A stretch of 33,725 nucleotides of DNA from a virus, in the IMG/VR virus record IMGVR_UViG_3300036770_006092, positions 1 to 33,725 of that record; one strand, given 5' to 3'. A program made the translations under genes and the position numbers. Below, one piece after another: positions 8,305 to 17,223 of the stretch. A model generated the notes under the pieces. The model was not told the origin of the DNA. It was given only the letters and a program-made list of their open reading frames with translations, and did no database searches. Numbering within the stretch: position 1 is the first letter of the stretch; each line of letters opens with the position of its first letter.

Positions 8305-8784
8305 ATGTCCCTGATCCCCTCCAGCTTCTCTGACGGGCAGCTCGTCATCACCGACGACGCGGGTCACTCCGCGACGCTCCAGCTCTCGCAGGGCGATACC
8401 TCGGTGTCGGGCCTGATCCCCGGCGGCCGCACGGTCACCGAAGTGCAGTCCCGCGGCGCGTTCGTCGGGCTTCGCTTGGGCCAGCGCGTGGCCCCGACGA
8501 TCACGATCAACGCCGTGCTGTCGTCGCCGACCGACGCCTTCTACCGGCTCGCGATGGGTACGACGTCCGGCTTCGTCTCGACGTCTGCCGACATCGGGGA
8601 CGCCCGCACGGTCGATGGAACTTTCTCGTTCAACTACGGCGCCGAGAGCCGCAGCATCACCTTCGACGACGCGTACTTGCAAGCCTTCGACGTGTCGGAG
8701 GGCGACCCGTCCACGGTCTCGCTCACGCTCGCGATCGTGGGCCCGGTGGAGTTGGACGGCGTGACGCTGATCGCGCAACGCTGA
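8305..8784 (+). CDS. Putative major tail tube protein
   Basis: This 159-residue beta-rich protein lies directly before the tail-assembly chaperone pair and tape measure gene, the normal site for the tail tube gene. It has an N-terminal strand pair, a long loop, a GFVSTSADIGDARTVDG hairpin and a C-terminal strand set ending VELDGVTLIAQR, consistent with the tail tube fold that stacks as hexamers. The length is typical. It starts three bases after the preceding stop, with GGGAGCG upstream. Confidence 0.55.
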   Translation: MSLIPSSFSDGQLVITDDAGHSATLQLSQGDTSVSGLIPGGRTVTEVQSRGAFVGLRLGQRVAPTITINAVLSSPTDAFYRLAMGTTSGFVSTSADIGDARTVDGTFSFNYGAESRSITFDDAYLQAFDVSEGDPSTVSLTLAIVGPVELDGVTLIAQR

Positions 8785-8792
8785 GTCTGCCA

Positions 8793-8812
8793 ACGTCGAG
8801 GAGGACGTCATG
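8793..8812 (+). promoter_or_regulatory. Ribosome site inside a small hairpin, copy 2
   Basis: This is an exact 20-base copy of 5480-5499: stem ACGTC/GACGT, loop GAGGAG, then ATG. It leads the tail-assembly chaperone gene. Exact conservation outside coding sequence suggests a shared translational control or a recently duplicated leader. Confidence 0.55.
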
Positions 8813-9217
8813 GCCCTGTCTCCTGTCTCTGAGGTGACCGTCGACATCGGCGGTCACCGAGTCACCCTCCGCAAGTTGGGGGCCACGGCGCAGGTCGCCG
8901 TGGCCTCGGCGCAGCAGCGGGTCGGCGGCGAGCCGGTCGCCGTCCTCGCGCTGGGCGCGGCGGTGCTGGCCCTGTCGTGGCCCGAGGGCGCGGCGTGGCC
9001 GACTCGGTCCCGCCCGCGGCCGTGGCGGCTGACTGATCCGCTGCTCGACTACGGGTCGCGCGTCTTCGACGACCTCGGCGACGCGCTCGGGCTCGACGAG
9101 GCCGCGCGCATCTCGCAGGAGGGGTTCTGGTGGGGCCTGGGCGCGCGGGTCACCGAGGACGAGGTCGTGGCCGCCGAGGGTTTCTCCGAGGCCCCGGTGG
9201 CGGGTACGGACGGCTAA
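8810..9217 (+). CDS. Tail assembly chaperone, short form (gpG-like)
   Basis: The 135-residue product lies between tail tube and tape measure genes, where siphoviruses encode the chaperone that coats the tape measure during tail assembly. The N-terminus is a small beta/alpha domain; the C-terminal half is helical and acidic. Near its end (residues 123-125) the message contains G GGT TTC in the reading frame, a heptamer of the XXXYYYZ form used for programmed -1 frameshifting. The -1 frame from there is open to 9345. The gene could therefore make a 135-residue short form and a 178-residue extended form, as in phage lambda G and GT. Confidence 0.68.
   Translation: MALSPVSEVTVDIGGHRVTLRKLGATAQVAVASAQQRVGGEPVAVLALGAAVLALSWPEGAAWPTRSRPRPWRLTDPLLDYGSRVFDDLGDALGLDEAARISQEGFWWGLGARVTEDEVVAAEGFSEAPVAGTDG
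9178..9184 (+). promoter_or_regulatory. Programmed -1 frameshift site (candidate)
   Basis: GGGTTTC lies in the correct phase (G GGT TTC in the zero frame) 33 bases before the end of the tail chaperone gene. Slipping back one base continues translation into the 9217-9345 frame and adds 53 residues. Only a weak downstream stem (CCCG/CGGG) is visible. Confidence 0.55.
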
Positions 9218-9345
9218 TGCTCGCCGTCTGCCGCGACTGGGGCCAGCCCTTGAGCTGGTGGGCGGCGCTCGATCCGGCGGACCGGGCCCTGGTTGTGGCC
9301 GACTACCGGATGCGCCAGCGCGAGGCCGCCCGTGCCCAGAGGTAA
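9217..9345 (+). CDS. Tail assembly chaperone extension (T-like frame)
   Basis: This small frame can be read in two ways. As a free gene it starts at ATG 9217, overlapping the previous stop (TAATG), and makes 42 residues by coupled re-initiation. As a frameshift extension it is entered at 9178-9184 and forms the C-terminal 53 residues of a 178-residue fusion. The sequence (WGQPLSWWAALDPADRALV, then a basic Ala/Arg helix) resembles the short helical C-terminal parts of other phages' tail chaperones, which bind the tail tube or tape measure protein. The frameshift reading is favoured by lambda-like gene order. Confidence 0.6.
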   Translation: MLAVCRDWGQPLSWWAALDPADRALVVADYRMRQREAARAQR

Positions 9346-9892
9346 GACGACCGAGAAGTCGGGCGCCGCCGCGATCGTGGTCGACCAGACGGCGCTCCTC
9401 AAGTTGCTCGATCGGACCGCCGACGGCGCGGCGTCCAACTTCGTGCGCGTCGTGACGGCCGAGCTGGAGGAGCGGCAGGTCGAGGCCGTCAGGGTCTGGC
9501 CCGTGCGCTCGGGCCGGTCGCGTCGGTCGTTCGCGGTTCAGACGCGGATCCGAGAGGACGTGATCGAGGTCGCGATCACCAACGACGCTAAGAGTTCTTG
9601 GGGCTTCTACGCATACAAGATCCGCAACAGCGTCAGGACCCGCGAGAGTCTGGAGCGCGAGGCGCTGCAGTGGAGCCAGCGCGGCGACACTCCCGAGGCC
9701 CGGGCCCGCATCTTCGACTACCGGTGGCGGCAGCTTCGACGCATCCACGGCGAGGGGGCCCGGTCGGCCGCCGAGGCCGGTAAGAACGTCTGGAGCGTCT
9801 ACGTCCGCAAGCCGGCAGAGAAGCGGCGGGCCGAGATAGTGGCTACGCTGCAGGCGGACCTCGCGAAACTGGCCCAGCCGGTAGGAGTGTGA
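9332..9892 (+). CDS. HK97 gp10-like tail completion protein (tentative)
   Basis: This 186-residue basic protein starts at GTG 9332 inside the end of the chaperone frame, with GAGG at 9321-9324. The first half has a WPVRSGRSRRSF segment followed by a strand, TNDAKSSWGFYAYKIR, reminiscent of the HK97 gp10/neck family, in which a conserved 'V.TG.L..S' turn precedes beta strands. The C-terminal half is helical and Arg-rich. That family is usually encoded before the tail tube rather than between chaperone and tape measure, so the assignment is uncertain. It could instead be a tail-tip or assembly factor. Confidence 0.4.
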   Translation: MPRGKTTEKSGAAAIVVDQTALLKLLDRTADGAASNFVRVVTAELEERQVEAVRVWPVRSGRSRRSFAVQTRIREDVIEVAITNDAKSSWGFYAYKIRNSVRTRESLEREALQWSQRGDTPEARARIFDYRWRQLRRIHGEGARSAAEAGKNVWSVYVRKPAEKRRAEIVATLQADLAKLAQPVGV

Positions 9893-9893
9893 C

Positions 9894-11903
9894 ATGGCCG
9901 GCGCTGTCGTCAGTCTCACGTATCAGGCTCAGGTCGACGACCTCAGAAAGAAGCTCTCCTCGATCCCGGACATCACGGCGGCCGAGGCTCGGAAGGCCGT
10001 CAGGGAGCTGGACAAGGCCATCAAGGCGAGCAGCCGGGCGGCGGCCGGGGCGGGCGACGCGGGGGCCAAGGCGGCGAAGTCGGCCGCGGCGGCGTCTGAG
10101 CAGGTGCGTCGCGGGCTGCTCGATCTCGGCGCTGTGGCGGGTCTGCCTGCCGAGCAGATCGGAAAGCTGGGTAACGGCTTCGCGGCCCTGTCCTCGCCGA
10201 TCGGCCTGGCGGTCGCGGGCGTGGGCGCGCTGGCCGTCGGGCTGGGTGCCGCGGCTGTCGGCGCCGTCAAGCTCGTGCGCGAGGCCGCGGCTGTCGGCCC
10301 GGCGCTGGAGCCCTTCCGCGAGCTGGCAGGATTCGGCGGGCTGTCGCCGTCGGCTGTGTCCTCGCTGTCGGCCGCGGGCGCGGCGCTCGACGCTGTGGCG
10401 ACTGTCGGTCGGCGGGTCGTCGAGGTCCTCGGCGCCGATCTCGCGCCGACCGTCGAGCGCGCGGCGCTGGTGGTGGTGCAGCTCGGGCTCGCGCTGGTGG
10501 ACTCGGCCAACGCTGCAGCGGACGGGCAAGGCATCTTCCGGGCGCTGGCCGATCAGCTTGGCGTTGCCTTCGTCCGCTCGGCCTTCCGGGTGGCAGACGT
10601 CCTGACCCGACTCGTCGGCGGTCTCGGAGACCTCGCCGCGGCCGCGGGGCTCGGCTCGGTGGGCGACGCGCTGCGGTCGGTGCGCTCCGGCTTCGAGGGC
10701 GTGACCGAGAGTGCAGGCAAGGCCCTGTCCTCGGCGGCGCTCGGTGGTGTCGGCGCGACGCTGGAGCGGATCGAGATCGGAACCGCGGACTACGCGGGCC
10801 GGGCGCGCGAGCTGGTGGCCGTGCAGGCGCAGGTCTCGTCATCTGCCGAGAAGCAGGCGACGGCGACGGGCAAGGCGGCGAGCGCGACCGACGCGGCGGC
10901 AGCGGCGGCCAAGCGCGCGGCGGCCGAGTACCGGGCGGCAGAGGCGGCGCGGCGAGGGCAGATCGCCGTCGAGGGCCTCGCGTTGCAGGTCATCGAGGAG
11001 CAGGCTCGGCTCACCGGGACCGAGGCCGACAAGATCGCGGCGATCGACGCGAGGGCGCAGGCGGAGAAGGCCGCGGTCGACGAGCAGGTGCGGGACCTCA
11101 CCAAGCTCGGGCAGGGAGAGGAGGCGCGGCGGCTCGCCGATCAGCGGTACGCGCAGATCGCGATCCAGAAGGAGCAGGAGCTGCAGGGCGTCCAGGCCGA
11201 GACGGCGGCGCAGGCAGATCAAGCCAGACAGAAGGCAAAGGCGGCGACGGCTGCGCTCGTCGCGGACGTCGTCGGCGTCACCTCGGCGGCGGCGCAGGCT
11301 GCCGCGGCGATCGGCGACCTCGCGGCGCAGCGGGCGCAGCGGCAGATCGAGGAGGTCCGCGCGGCCCGCGAGCGGCTCGGCGAGGACATCACCGAGGCCG
11401 AGGAGCGGCAACTGGAGAAGCGCGAGAAGGCGGCCGAGAAGGCGGCGCAGCGGGCGTTTCGCATCCAACAGGGCGCGGCAATCGCGACGGCCGCGGTGCA
11501 GGGCGCGCAGGCTGTGATCTCCGCGCTGGCCACGCTCGGGCCGATTGCGGGCCCGATCGCGGCCGGGCTCCTGAGCACGGCAATCGCGGCCCAGGTTGCG
11601 CTCATCGCGTCGGCGCCGCCCCCGAAGTTCGCCGCGGGCGGCATCGTCGAGGCCCAGTCCTACGACGGGCGGCTGATCGAGGCCGAGCCCGGGGAAGGTG
11701 TCTTGACCCGTCGAGGCGTCCGTGCCGTCGGTGGTGAGGCCGGTGTCGCGGCAGCGAACCGCGGCGATGTCTCTGCCGGCGGGACCGGGGCGCTCGTCGT
11801 CGCCTTCCCGAGCATGGCGCGATACCTCGCAGTGGAGGCCGCGCGCCCGTCGGCCTTCGGGCGCGCCGTCCGCGGCCGCACCCCCGCGACGGGTCGGAGG
11901 TAA
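9894..11903 (+). CDS. Tape measure protein
   Basis: The 669-residue product sets tail length and probably helps DNA entry. It has the usual composition: very Ala-rich, long helices and coiled coils (about residues 20-70 and 310-520, with Glu/Arg/Gln repeats), and two hydrophobic segments, one near residues 95-125 (Gly/Ala/Val-rich) and one near 525-575, which could insert into the host membrane. At about 1.5 angstrom per residue the tail would be roughly 100 nm long. The start is two bases after the preceding stop, with TAGGAG at 9881-9886. No peptidase or lysozyme domain is visible. Confidence 0.88.
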   Translation: MAGAVVSLTYQAQVDDLRKKLSSIPDITAAEARKAVRELDKAIKASSRAAAGAGDAGAKAAKSAAAASEQVRRGLLDLGAVAGLPAEQIGKLGNGFAALSSPIGLAVAGVGALAVGLGAAAVGAVKLVREAAAVGPALEPFRELAGFGGLSPSAVSSLSAAGAALDAVATVGRRVVEVLGADLAPTVERAALVVVQLGLALVDSANAAADGQGIFRALADQLGVAFVRSAFRVADVLTRLVGGLGDLAAAAGLGSVGDALRSVRSGFEGVTESAGKALSSAALGGVGATLERIEIGTADYAGRARELVAVQAQVSSSAEKQATATGKAASATDAAAAAAKRAAAEYRAAEAARRGQIAVEGLALQVIEEQARLTGTEADKIAAIDARAQAEKAAVDEQVRDLTKLGQGEEARRLADQRYAQIAIQKEQELQGVQAETAAQADQARQKAKAATAALVADVVGVTSAAAQAAAAIGDLAAQRAQRQIEEVRAARERLGEDITEAEERQLEKREKAAEKAAQRAFRIQQGAAIATAAVQGAQAVISALATLGPIAGPIAAGLLSTAIAAQVALIASAPPPKFAAGGIVEAQSYDGRLIEAEPGEGVLTRRGVRAVGGEAGVAAANRGDVSAGGTGALVVAFPSMARYLAVEAARPSAFGRAVRGRTPATGRR

Positions 11904-11904
11904 G

Positions 11905-14900
11905 ATGGCCGCGATCACCCGGACCCAGTACCAGGCCCTCGTCGAGCCCTTCGGCTGGGCGGCCGACGCGTCGTCGTTCTGGTCCGCCGAGTCGACCTAC
12001 GACGAGGCCGGTGTCGTCGCGGGGCAGCCGGTGGCGGCGCAGGCCTCGGCGCTGGTTCTCCGCGCGACGGGCTCGCAGACCGGTACGGTGCAGGTCCGGG
12101 TCCAGACCGGCGGGCACGCGGGGCCCGGTCTCGGCGACTGCGCGCTGGTGCAGCGGCCGGGGACCTCGGGCGCCTACTACGGGTGGGAAGGCCCGGCGAC
12201 GGTGTCCGGGATGGACGCGCTCAACTGGTCCACGGCGGACAACGTCCAGACGAGCCACATCGCGGGGCTGCCTGGTGGAGCCCTGATCGCGGCGGGCTGC
12301 GGGGGCGCGACGCCGACGGACGGCGGCACCCTCTGGGCGTGGCACCGGCTGTCCACTGCGACGACGTGGACGCGGGTCACGGTCTGGGACGCGACGGCGA
12401 CCGGGCGCGCGGCCTATGCCCCGTGCGTCGTGGCGATCGACTCGCTGCGGGCGGTGCTGTTCGCCTTCGTTGCCAGCCCGACCACGGGTCTCGGCGCCGC
12501 GACGCGCTACTCGATCTCGTCGTGGGAGACCTCCGACGGCGGGGCGACGTGGACGCAGCGCGGCGAGGGCCTCGCCTCCGAGACCGACATGCGGCTCGGC
12601 GGTGCGACGACGGGTAGCGGCACCCCGGGGCGCTCTGTGCGGCGGCTCCGAGGGGCCTACCGGGCGGGGCAGATCCTCCTCGTCGCGCACCTGCGAAACC
12701 TTCTCGTCGACGGCACCTACGATCGTCTCGACGTCCTGCGGCAGTGGGCGAGCGACGACCAGGGCCAGACATTGACCTCGATCTCGACGGGGGACGGCCT
12801 CGCCTCCTCGGGCCGCGATGGCGGGTACCACGACATCGCCGTGCTGGGCGGGCAGTTCGTCGTTTTCCGACTGCGCTCGAACGGGGTTCCCGCGTTCCAG
12901 CGTCTCGGCTCTGCGTTCGCGCCGCTCACCCAGGCGGACGGCTACGGGCTCGGCGTGCTGGCCACGTTCGCCGACGACAACGTCACGACGGCAACCGCGA
13001 GCCACGGTTCGCACTCGGCCGACTACATCACCGACGGCGACACGGCCCTCGTCGCCGACGACTACGGCGGCGGGTGGCTGTTCGTTACGCAGGTCGCGGG
13101 AACCAACCGCCCGACGATGGTCGCGTGGTCGGCGGACTACGGGCAGAGCTGGGCGGGGTACGGCCGCAACCCGGCGAACACCGAGGTCTCGACGGACGCG
13201 GCGACGGTCGGGCGGGCGGTCGACACGGGCGACTCTCGGCTTTACCGGCTGTGCGCGGCCCCGTCCCTCGGGCGGATCGTGCTGCTCGCGCAACCCCTCG
13301 TCGACACCGCGACCTCGACGCAGGACTCGCTCCTCGCAGCGTTTCTCGGCGGGTGGTCGACGTTGACGATGCCCCCGGTCGGCGACGCGGGCCGCACCCA
13401 GGACCGGGCCTGCTGGGATCAGACTTGGCTCCCGATCGAGCGGCCGGACGACGTCTCGGGCTGGACCACCACGGCGACGGGCACCTCGTCGTCGACGCTG
13501 AGCACTTCGACGGCGCCCTTCCTGACCCTCTCGACGACGGGGATCGGCTCGACGCACTTTTTCGCGCCGACGGCGTCGTTCCTGTCTCAGACGCACCTGA
13601 TCGCTGAGTGGGCGGTCGGGTCGATCACCAACGGGGCATCGGCCACGGCCCTCGTCGCCGTCGAGGCCCGCGTCACTGACGGGACCGTGACCCGGACCGT
13701 GCGCGTCCACCTCGACGCGACGGCCTACCGACTCGTCGACGTCAACGGCGGCATCAACCTCGGCGATGTGACCGGGCTCGCGAACGAGGCTCGGCAGTAC
13801 CGGCTGGCGCTCGACCGGGCGTCCGGCCGGGTGCGAGTCTGGCACCGGACCTATCAGGGGCAGGCGGGCGCCGAGGTCCGCGCGTGGACGCTGGGCGCGT
13901 CGGGCACCGCGAGCGACTCGGGTGCAGCGACGAACAACACCTACGTCACCTGGGGGCACCTGGTCGCGCCCGCGCTGGCGACGACCGTCACCTCGGCGTG
14001 GGGCCCGGTCCAGCTCTCGCGCGGCCGGCTCGACGAGACGGCGGGCGCCTACGGCAACGCGGGCTCGACGCGGCTGTGGTCGGCGTCGCTGGCGCCCTCG
14101 ACGGACGAGCTGTGGGGCCGGCCGGTCGGAGCACCGGGGGCCCGGTCCTACGTTGGACGGGGCCTGTACCTGAGCGCAGTCGACGGCCCGGGGCGGCGCA
14201 CCGAGACTTGGACCTGCTCGACGGCGAGCACCTACCCGGTGCAGCGCATCTTTCCGGGCAGCAACCGATCGCCGCGCCGGCAGTGGCGCAGCGCGACGGC
14301 GACGCTCAAGCGGCTGGCGGTGCAGGTGCCCGGCGGCGTCGAGCGCGAGCTGCTCACGGGGTACCTGGCCGTGGTCGTCAGGGGCGCCAACTGGCGGACG
14401 GGGCTCATCGAGCGGCGCTCGGGCGGCGTCTGGTCGACGCTGGCGACGATCGACCTGGCCGCAGGTCGGACCTCGGTCGCGTTCCAGCGGTACGGCCGCT
14501 CGGTGGTGCCGAACGGGACCTCGATCGGGCTGCGCTTCGACGCGCAGGAGCTGGCGGGCTGGACAGTGGACTTCGGGTCGGGCGTGACCCGGGCGATGCG
14601 CATCGGGGCGAACCGCGAGGGGGCGTGGACCAACACGGGCGGCGGCCCCCGCGTCGAGTTCGACGTCACGGCCGATCCGACGGGCGTCCCCTCCTCGGGC
14701 AACTGCTCGTTGTGGAGCCCGTCCGGCGCGTGGATCATCCCGAGCCCCGGGCGGTGTGAGGGGCTGCGGCTGACGGTGGACGCGCAGACCACGGCCGACG
14801 GCGACATCCGGCTCGGGCAAGTCCTGTTCGGCGCGGCGCACATCCTGCCCGTGCCGCCGAGCTGGGGCCAATCGCAACGGCTCGATCTCGGCTACGACGT

Positions 14901-15288
14901 CGAGATCTCTCGCTCGGGCGTCGCGCGTCTGGACCGGGCTGCGCCCCCGGCCCGGGCGGTCGACATCGCCTGGACCGACGGCGTCGACATGTCGGTGTCG
15001 ACCGACCCTGACTACCTCAACCCCGCGACCTCGGGAACGCCGATGTCGCCGGGGACGCTACGGGGGCAGGTCCGGTCGCTGGAGGGCATCCTGCGGCGCG
15101 TCCAAGGGCTGCCCGTCGCGTACCTCCCGCGCGTCGATCCGGTCTCGGGCGTGCAGTTCCTGAGCCTGCGCGAGCAGATCGTGGTCGGGGCCTTGTCGCG
15201 CGAGGTCGGCCGCGATCACATCCTCGGCGACGAGCTGTCGGCTGAGCTGGTCCGCGTCCCCGTCCTGACGATCCGGGAGGAGCTGTGA
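11905..15288 (+). CDS. Large tail protein with Asp-box beta-propeller
   Basis: This 1127-residue protein is the largest in the genome and follows the tape measure gene, where distal tail proteins are encoded. It contains three sialidase-type Asp-boxes: S-D-G-G-A-T-W at 210-216, a degenerate S-D-D-Q-G-Q-T at 283-289, and S-A-D-Y-G-Q-S-W at 409-416. These mark blades of a BNR-type beta-propeller spanning about residues 100-500. A following region (about 530-720) looks like a concanavalin/LamG-type beta-sandwich. The C-terminal third is beta-rich and probably anchors to the tail tip. I cannot identify the Arg triad and Tyr/Glu of true sialidases, so surface glycan binding is more likely than cleavage. 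ATG 11905 follows CGGAGG at 11895-11900. Confidence 0.72.
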   Translation: MAAITRTQYQALVEPFGWAADASSFWSAESTYDEAGVVAGQPVAAQASALVLRATGSQTGTVQVRVQTGGHAGPGLGDCALVQRPGTSGAYYGWEGPATVSGMDALNWSTADNVQTSHIAGLPGGALIAAGCGGATPTDGGTLWAWHRLSTATTWTRVTVWDATATGRAAYAPCVVAIDSLRAVLFAFVASPTTGLGAATRYSISSWETSDGGATWTQRGEGLASETDMRLGGATTGSGTPGRSVRRLRGAYRAGQILLVAHLRNLLVDGTYDRLDVLRQWASDDQGQTLTSISTGDGLASSGRDGGYHDIAVLGGQFVVFRLRSNGVPAFQRLGSAFAPLTQADGYGLGVLATFADDNVTTATASHGSHSADYITDGDTALVADDYGGGWLFVTQVAGTNRPTMVAWSADYGQSWAGYGRNPANTEVSTDAATVGRAVDTGDSRLYRLCAAPSLGRIVLLAQPLVDTATSTQDSLLAAFLGGWSTLTMPPVGDAGRTQDRACWDQTWLPIERPDDVSGWTTTATGTSSSTLSTSTAPFLTLSTTGIGSTHFFAPTASFLSQTHLIAEWAVGSITNGASATALVAVEARVTDGTVTRTVRVHLDATAYRLVDVNGGINLGDVTGLANEARQYRLALDRASGRVRVWHRTYQGQAGAEVRAWTLGASGTASDSGAATNNTYVTWGHLVAPALATTVTSAWGPVQLSRGRLDETAGAYGNAGSTRLWSASLAPSTDELWGRPVGAPGARSYVGRGLYLSAVDGPGRRTETWTCSTASTYPVQRIFPGSNRSPRRQWRSATATLKRLAVQVPGGVERELLTGYLAVVVRGANWRTGLIERRSGGVWSTLATIDLAAGRTSVAFQRYGRSVVPNGTSIGLRFDAQELAGWTVDFGSGVTRAMRIGANREGAWTNTGGGPRVEFDVTADPTGVPSSGNCSLWSPSGAWIIPSPGRCEGLRLTVDAQTTADGDIRLGQVLFGAAHILPVPPSWGQSQRLDLGYDVEISRSGVARLDRAAPPARAVDIAWTDGVDMSVSTDPDYLNPATSGTPMSPGTLRGQVRSLEGILRRVQGLPVAYLPRVDPVSGVQFLSLREQIVVGALSREVGRDHILGDELSAELVRVPVLTIREEL

Positions 15289-16886
15289 TCGCGTCGTGGG
15301 TCTGGACCCTGTCGGTGGACTGGCACGGCGGCCCGTACCTGCTGTCGTCGGCGGACCTGCCCGGGTACGAGACCGTGCTCGACTCCATCGCCTTCGAGGA
15401 GCGGCTGGACATCTTGCCCGATGCGCCCTCCGACCAGCAGGTCTCGGTGCGCTTCGACCTCGGCGACCGGCTGCGCACGCTCCTGGCGGCCGGCTGCGAC
15501 CCGCGCACCATGACGGGCGTCCTGCGCCTGGTGCCGGTCGACGCCGAGGGCGAGGTGCTGGACGGGGCCCGGCTGGTCGCGCTGGGTCCGCTACGGGGCC
15601 TGGTCTGGGGCAGCGTCGAGGCCCCGGGCGTCGTCGAGGGCTCGATCGGCGTCGGCGAGCAGGAGGAGACCCCGCTGCTCAACCCGTCCGCTGTGATCTC
15701 GGCAGAGCTGTGGCCGACGGCGCCCGAGCAGGCGCACGGCGTCGCCTACCCCCTGGTTTTTGGCCGGCCGGGGGATGTGCTGGTCGACGACAACCGTCGG
15801 CGCGCGGGCAGCCCGGCGACCGTGATCACGACCTCGGGCGGCGGCAGTCCGATCCTCGCGCTCGTCGCTGGGCATCCGGTCGACGCGAGCGACGTCGAGC
15901 TGTACAACGCCACGACTGACACTTGGACGTCGGGCGTGGACGTGGCCACGACGGCCGACCTCGCGCGGGAGTGGCGCGAGGCGCTCGCGGACTCGGGCCT
16001 TGACTACGCCGTGGCCGAGCAGTTTCAGATCGGCGTTGAGGGCCGCTACGGGGCCGAGCTTGACGGGGCCCTCGGCGGCCTGTCGGTGATCGACGTCACC
16101 GGTCTGGCGGCCGTGGAAGACGAGCTTTTCGTCGCGTGGACCTCGGGCCGGGCCCTGTCCGGCATGGCGACGGCCGGGGACCTCCTCCGGTACCTCCTGC
16201 GCCGCTCGGGCTGGGCGGTGGACGCAGGCCGCACCGAGGCCGTCTGCCGGGCACTGGGACACGACGTCGCGGGCTACGTCGACGATCCGGGCGTCTCGGT
16301 GCAGTCCTACCTCCAAGACGTCGTCCTGCCACTGCTGCCCGTCGCACTGGCCCGCGGGCCGGCGGGCGTCTACCCGGTGCTCCTCGCGCCCGAGGCCCTC
16401 GACGGGGCCCCGACCTTCGCGCTCGTTGAGGGCGAGGACTGCGAGGCCATCGGGGCGGTCGGCGCCGAGGACCTCGTCGGGCCCCGCGCGGTCCGGGTGT
16501 CCTTCGGGTGGGACGCCTCGCGTGAACGGTACGAGGGGCAGGCGGCGACCGGGACCCTCCCCGGTGCCCAGTACGGGCGGTCGACGACGCTGGGTAGCCG
16601 ACAGCTCGCCACGCGCGGCAGTGGCCCGGTCGAGGACATCGAGGGCATCATCCTTCGGGACGTGCAGACCGCGCAGCAGGTGGGCGTGGAGCAGCACCGG
16701 CTCAGGAACTTCAGCCCCCTGCAGCGGTCCTACGCCTGCCCCGCCGATCGCATCCTTGAGCTGGGCGACGTGGGCCGGGTGACCGACGCGGCGGTCGGCT
16801 GGTCGTCGAGGCCGGTGCTGGTCATCGGTCGCGAGTGGGACGGGGCCCGCTGGCTCTACCGTCTCGCGGCGTGGTCTGTCCCGTGA
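15285..16886 (+). CDS. Tail tip or hub-like virion protein
   Basis: The 533-residue product overlaps the Asp-box protein by four bases (GTGA), with GGGAGG at 15275-15280. It opens with beta strands (WVWTLSVDWHGGPYLL), has a mixed alpha/beta centre with a segment TAGDLLRYLLRRSGWAVD that resembles the helix found in tail-hub and baseplate proteins, and ends in strands (RPVLVIGREWDGARWLYRL). Position after the large tail protein supports a tail-tip role. No lytic enzyme motif is visible. The family is not certain. Confidence 0.55.
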   Translation: MIASWVWTLSVDWHGGPYLLSSADLPGYETVLDSIAFEERLDILPDAPSDQQVSVRFDLGDRLRTLLAAGCDPRTMTGVLRLVPVDAEGEVLDGARLVALGPLRGLVWGSVEAPGVVEGSIGVGEQEETPLLNPSAVISAELWPTAPEQAHGVAYPLVFGRPGDVLVDDNRRRAGSPATVITTSGGGSPILALVAGHPVDASDVELYNATTDTWTSGVDVATTADLAREWREALADSGLDYAVAEQFQIGVEGRYGAELDGALGGLSVIDVTGLAAVEDELFVAWTSGRALSGMATAGDLLRYLLRRSGWAVDAGRTEAVCRALGHDVAGYVDDPGVSVQSYLQDVVLPLLPVALARGPAGVYPVLLAPEALDGAPTFALVEGEDCEAIGAVGAEDLVGPRAVRVSFGWDASRERYEGQAATGTLPGAQYGRSTTLGSRQLATRGSGPVEDIEGIILRDVQTAQQVGVEQHRLRNFSPLQRSYACPADRILELGDVGRVTDAAVGWSSRPVLVIGREWDGARWLYRLAAWSVP

Positions 16887-16908
16887 TAGCATCCCTTCGG
16901 AGGCTCCG

Positions 16909-17223
16909 ATGGCCGATCTCAACCTGGCGGGCGTCGCTGCCCCGTGGACCTGCTCTTTCGTCCCCGGCGCGTCCGGCCGACTGACCGTCGACCCGGTCCT
17001 CCACGGCGAGATCCACGTCTGGATCGCGTCCGGCATCACGATGGAGTACGGCGTGGCGGCCTCGGACCCGGGCGCCGCGGTGCTGCCGCTGCCCTCCGAG
17101 CAGTACGTGCGCGTCTGGGAGGCCCCGTCTGGCCTCTCGGCGCCCCTGTCGCGGTGCGAGCTGACCTTCGAGGAGACCGGCGGCACCAGCGGCGTCGTCT
17201 ACGTTCGCGTGGTCGCCCGATGA
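16909..17223 (+). CDS. Small beta-rich tail protein
   Basis: This 104-residue protein has an ATG preceded by CGGAGG at 16898-16903. It is predicted to be one small beta-sandwich (strands such as GEIHVWIASGITMEYGV and GVVYVRVVAR) with no charged motifs. It lies between the tail tip gene and the fibre-like gene and overlaps the latter by four bases (ATGA). It could be a tail-tip adaptor or a short fibre chaperone. I recognise no family. Confidence 0.55.
   Translation: MADLNLAGVAAPWTCSFVPGASGRLTVDPVLHGEIHVWIASGITMEYGVAASDPGAAVLPLPSEQYVRVWEAPSGLSAPLSRCELTFEETGGTSGVVYVRVVAR

Noticed and set aside
11602-14877. A 1091-codon minus-strand frame opposite the tape measure and Asp-box genes
   Set aside because: Composition is low-complexity Arg/Gly/Pro, there is no ribosome site, and the plus-strand genes have motifs and good starts.
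16887-16892. TAGCAT before the gene at 16909 as a promoter -10
   Set aside because: No acceptable -35 lies 16-18 bases upstream (TCGCGG), so the match is probably chance.
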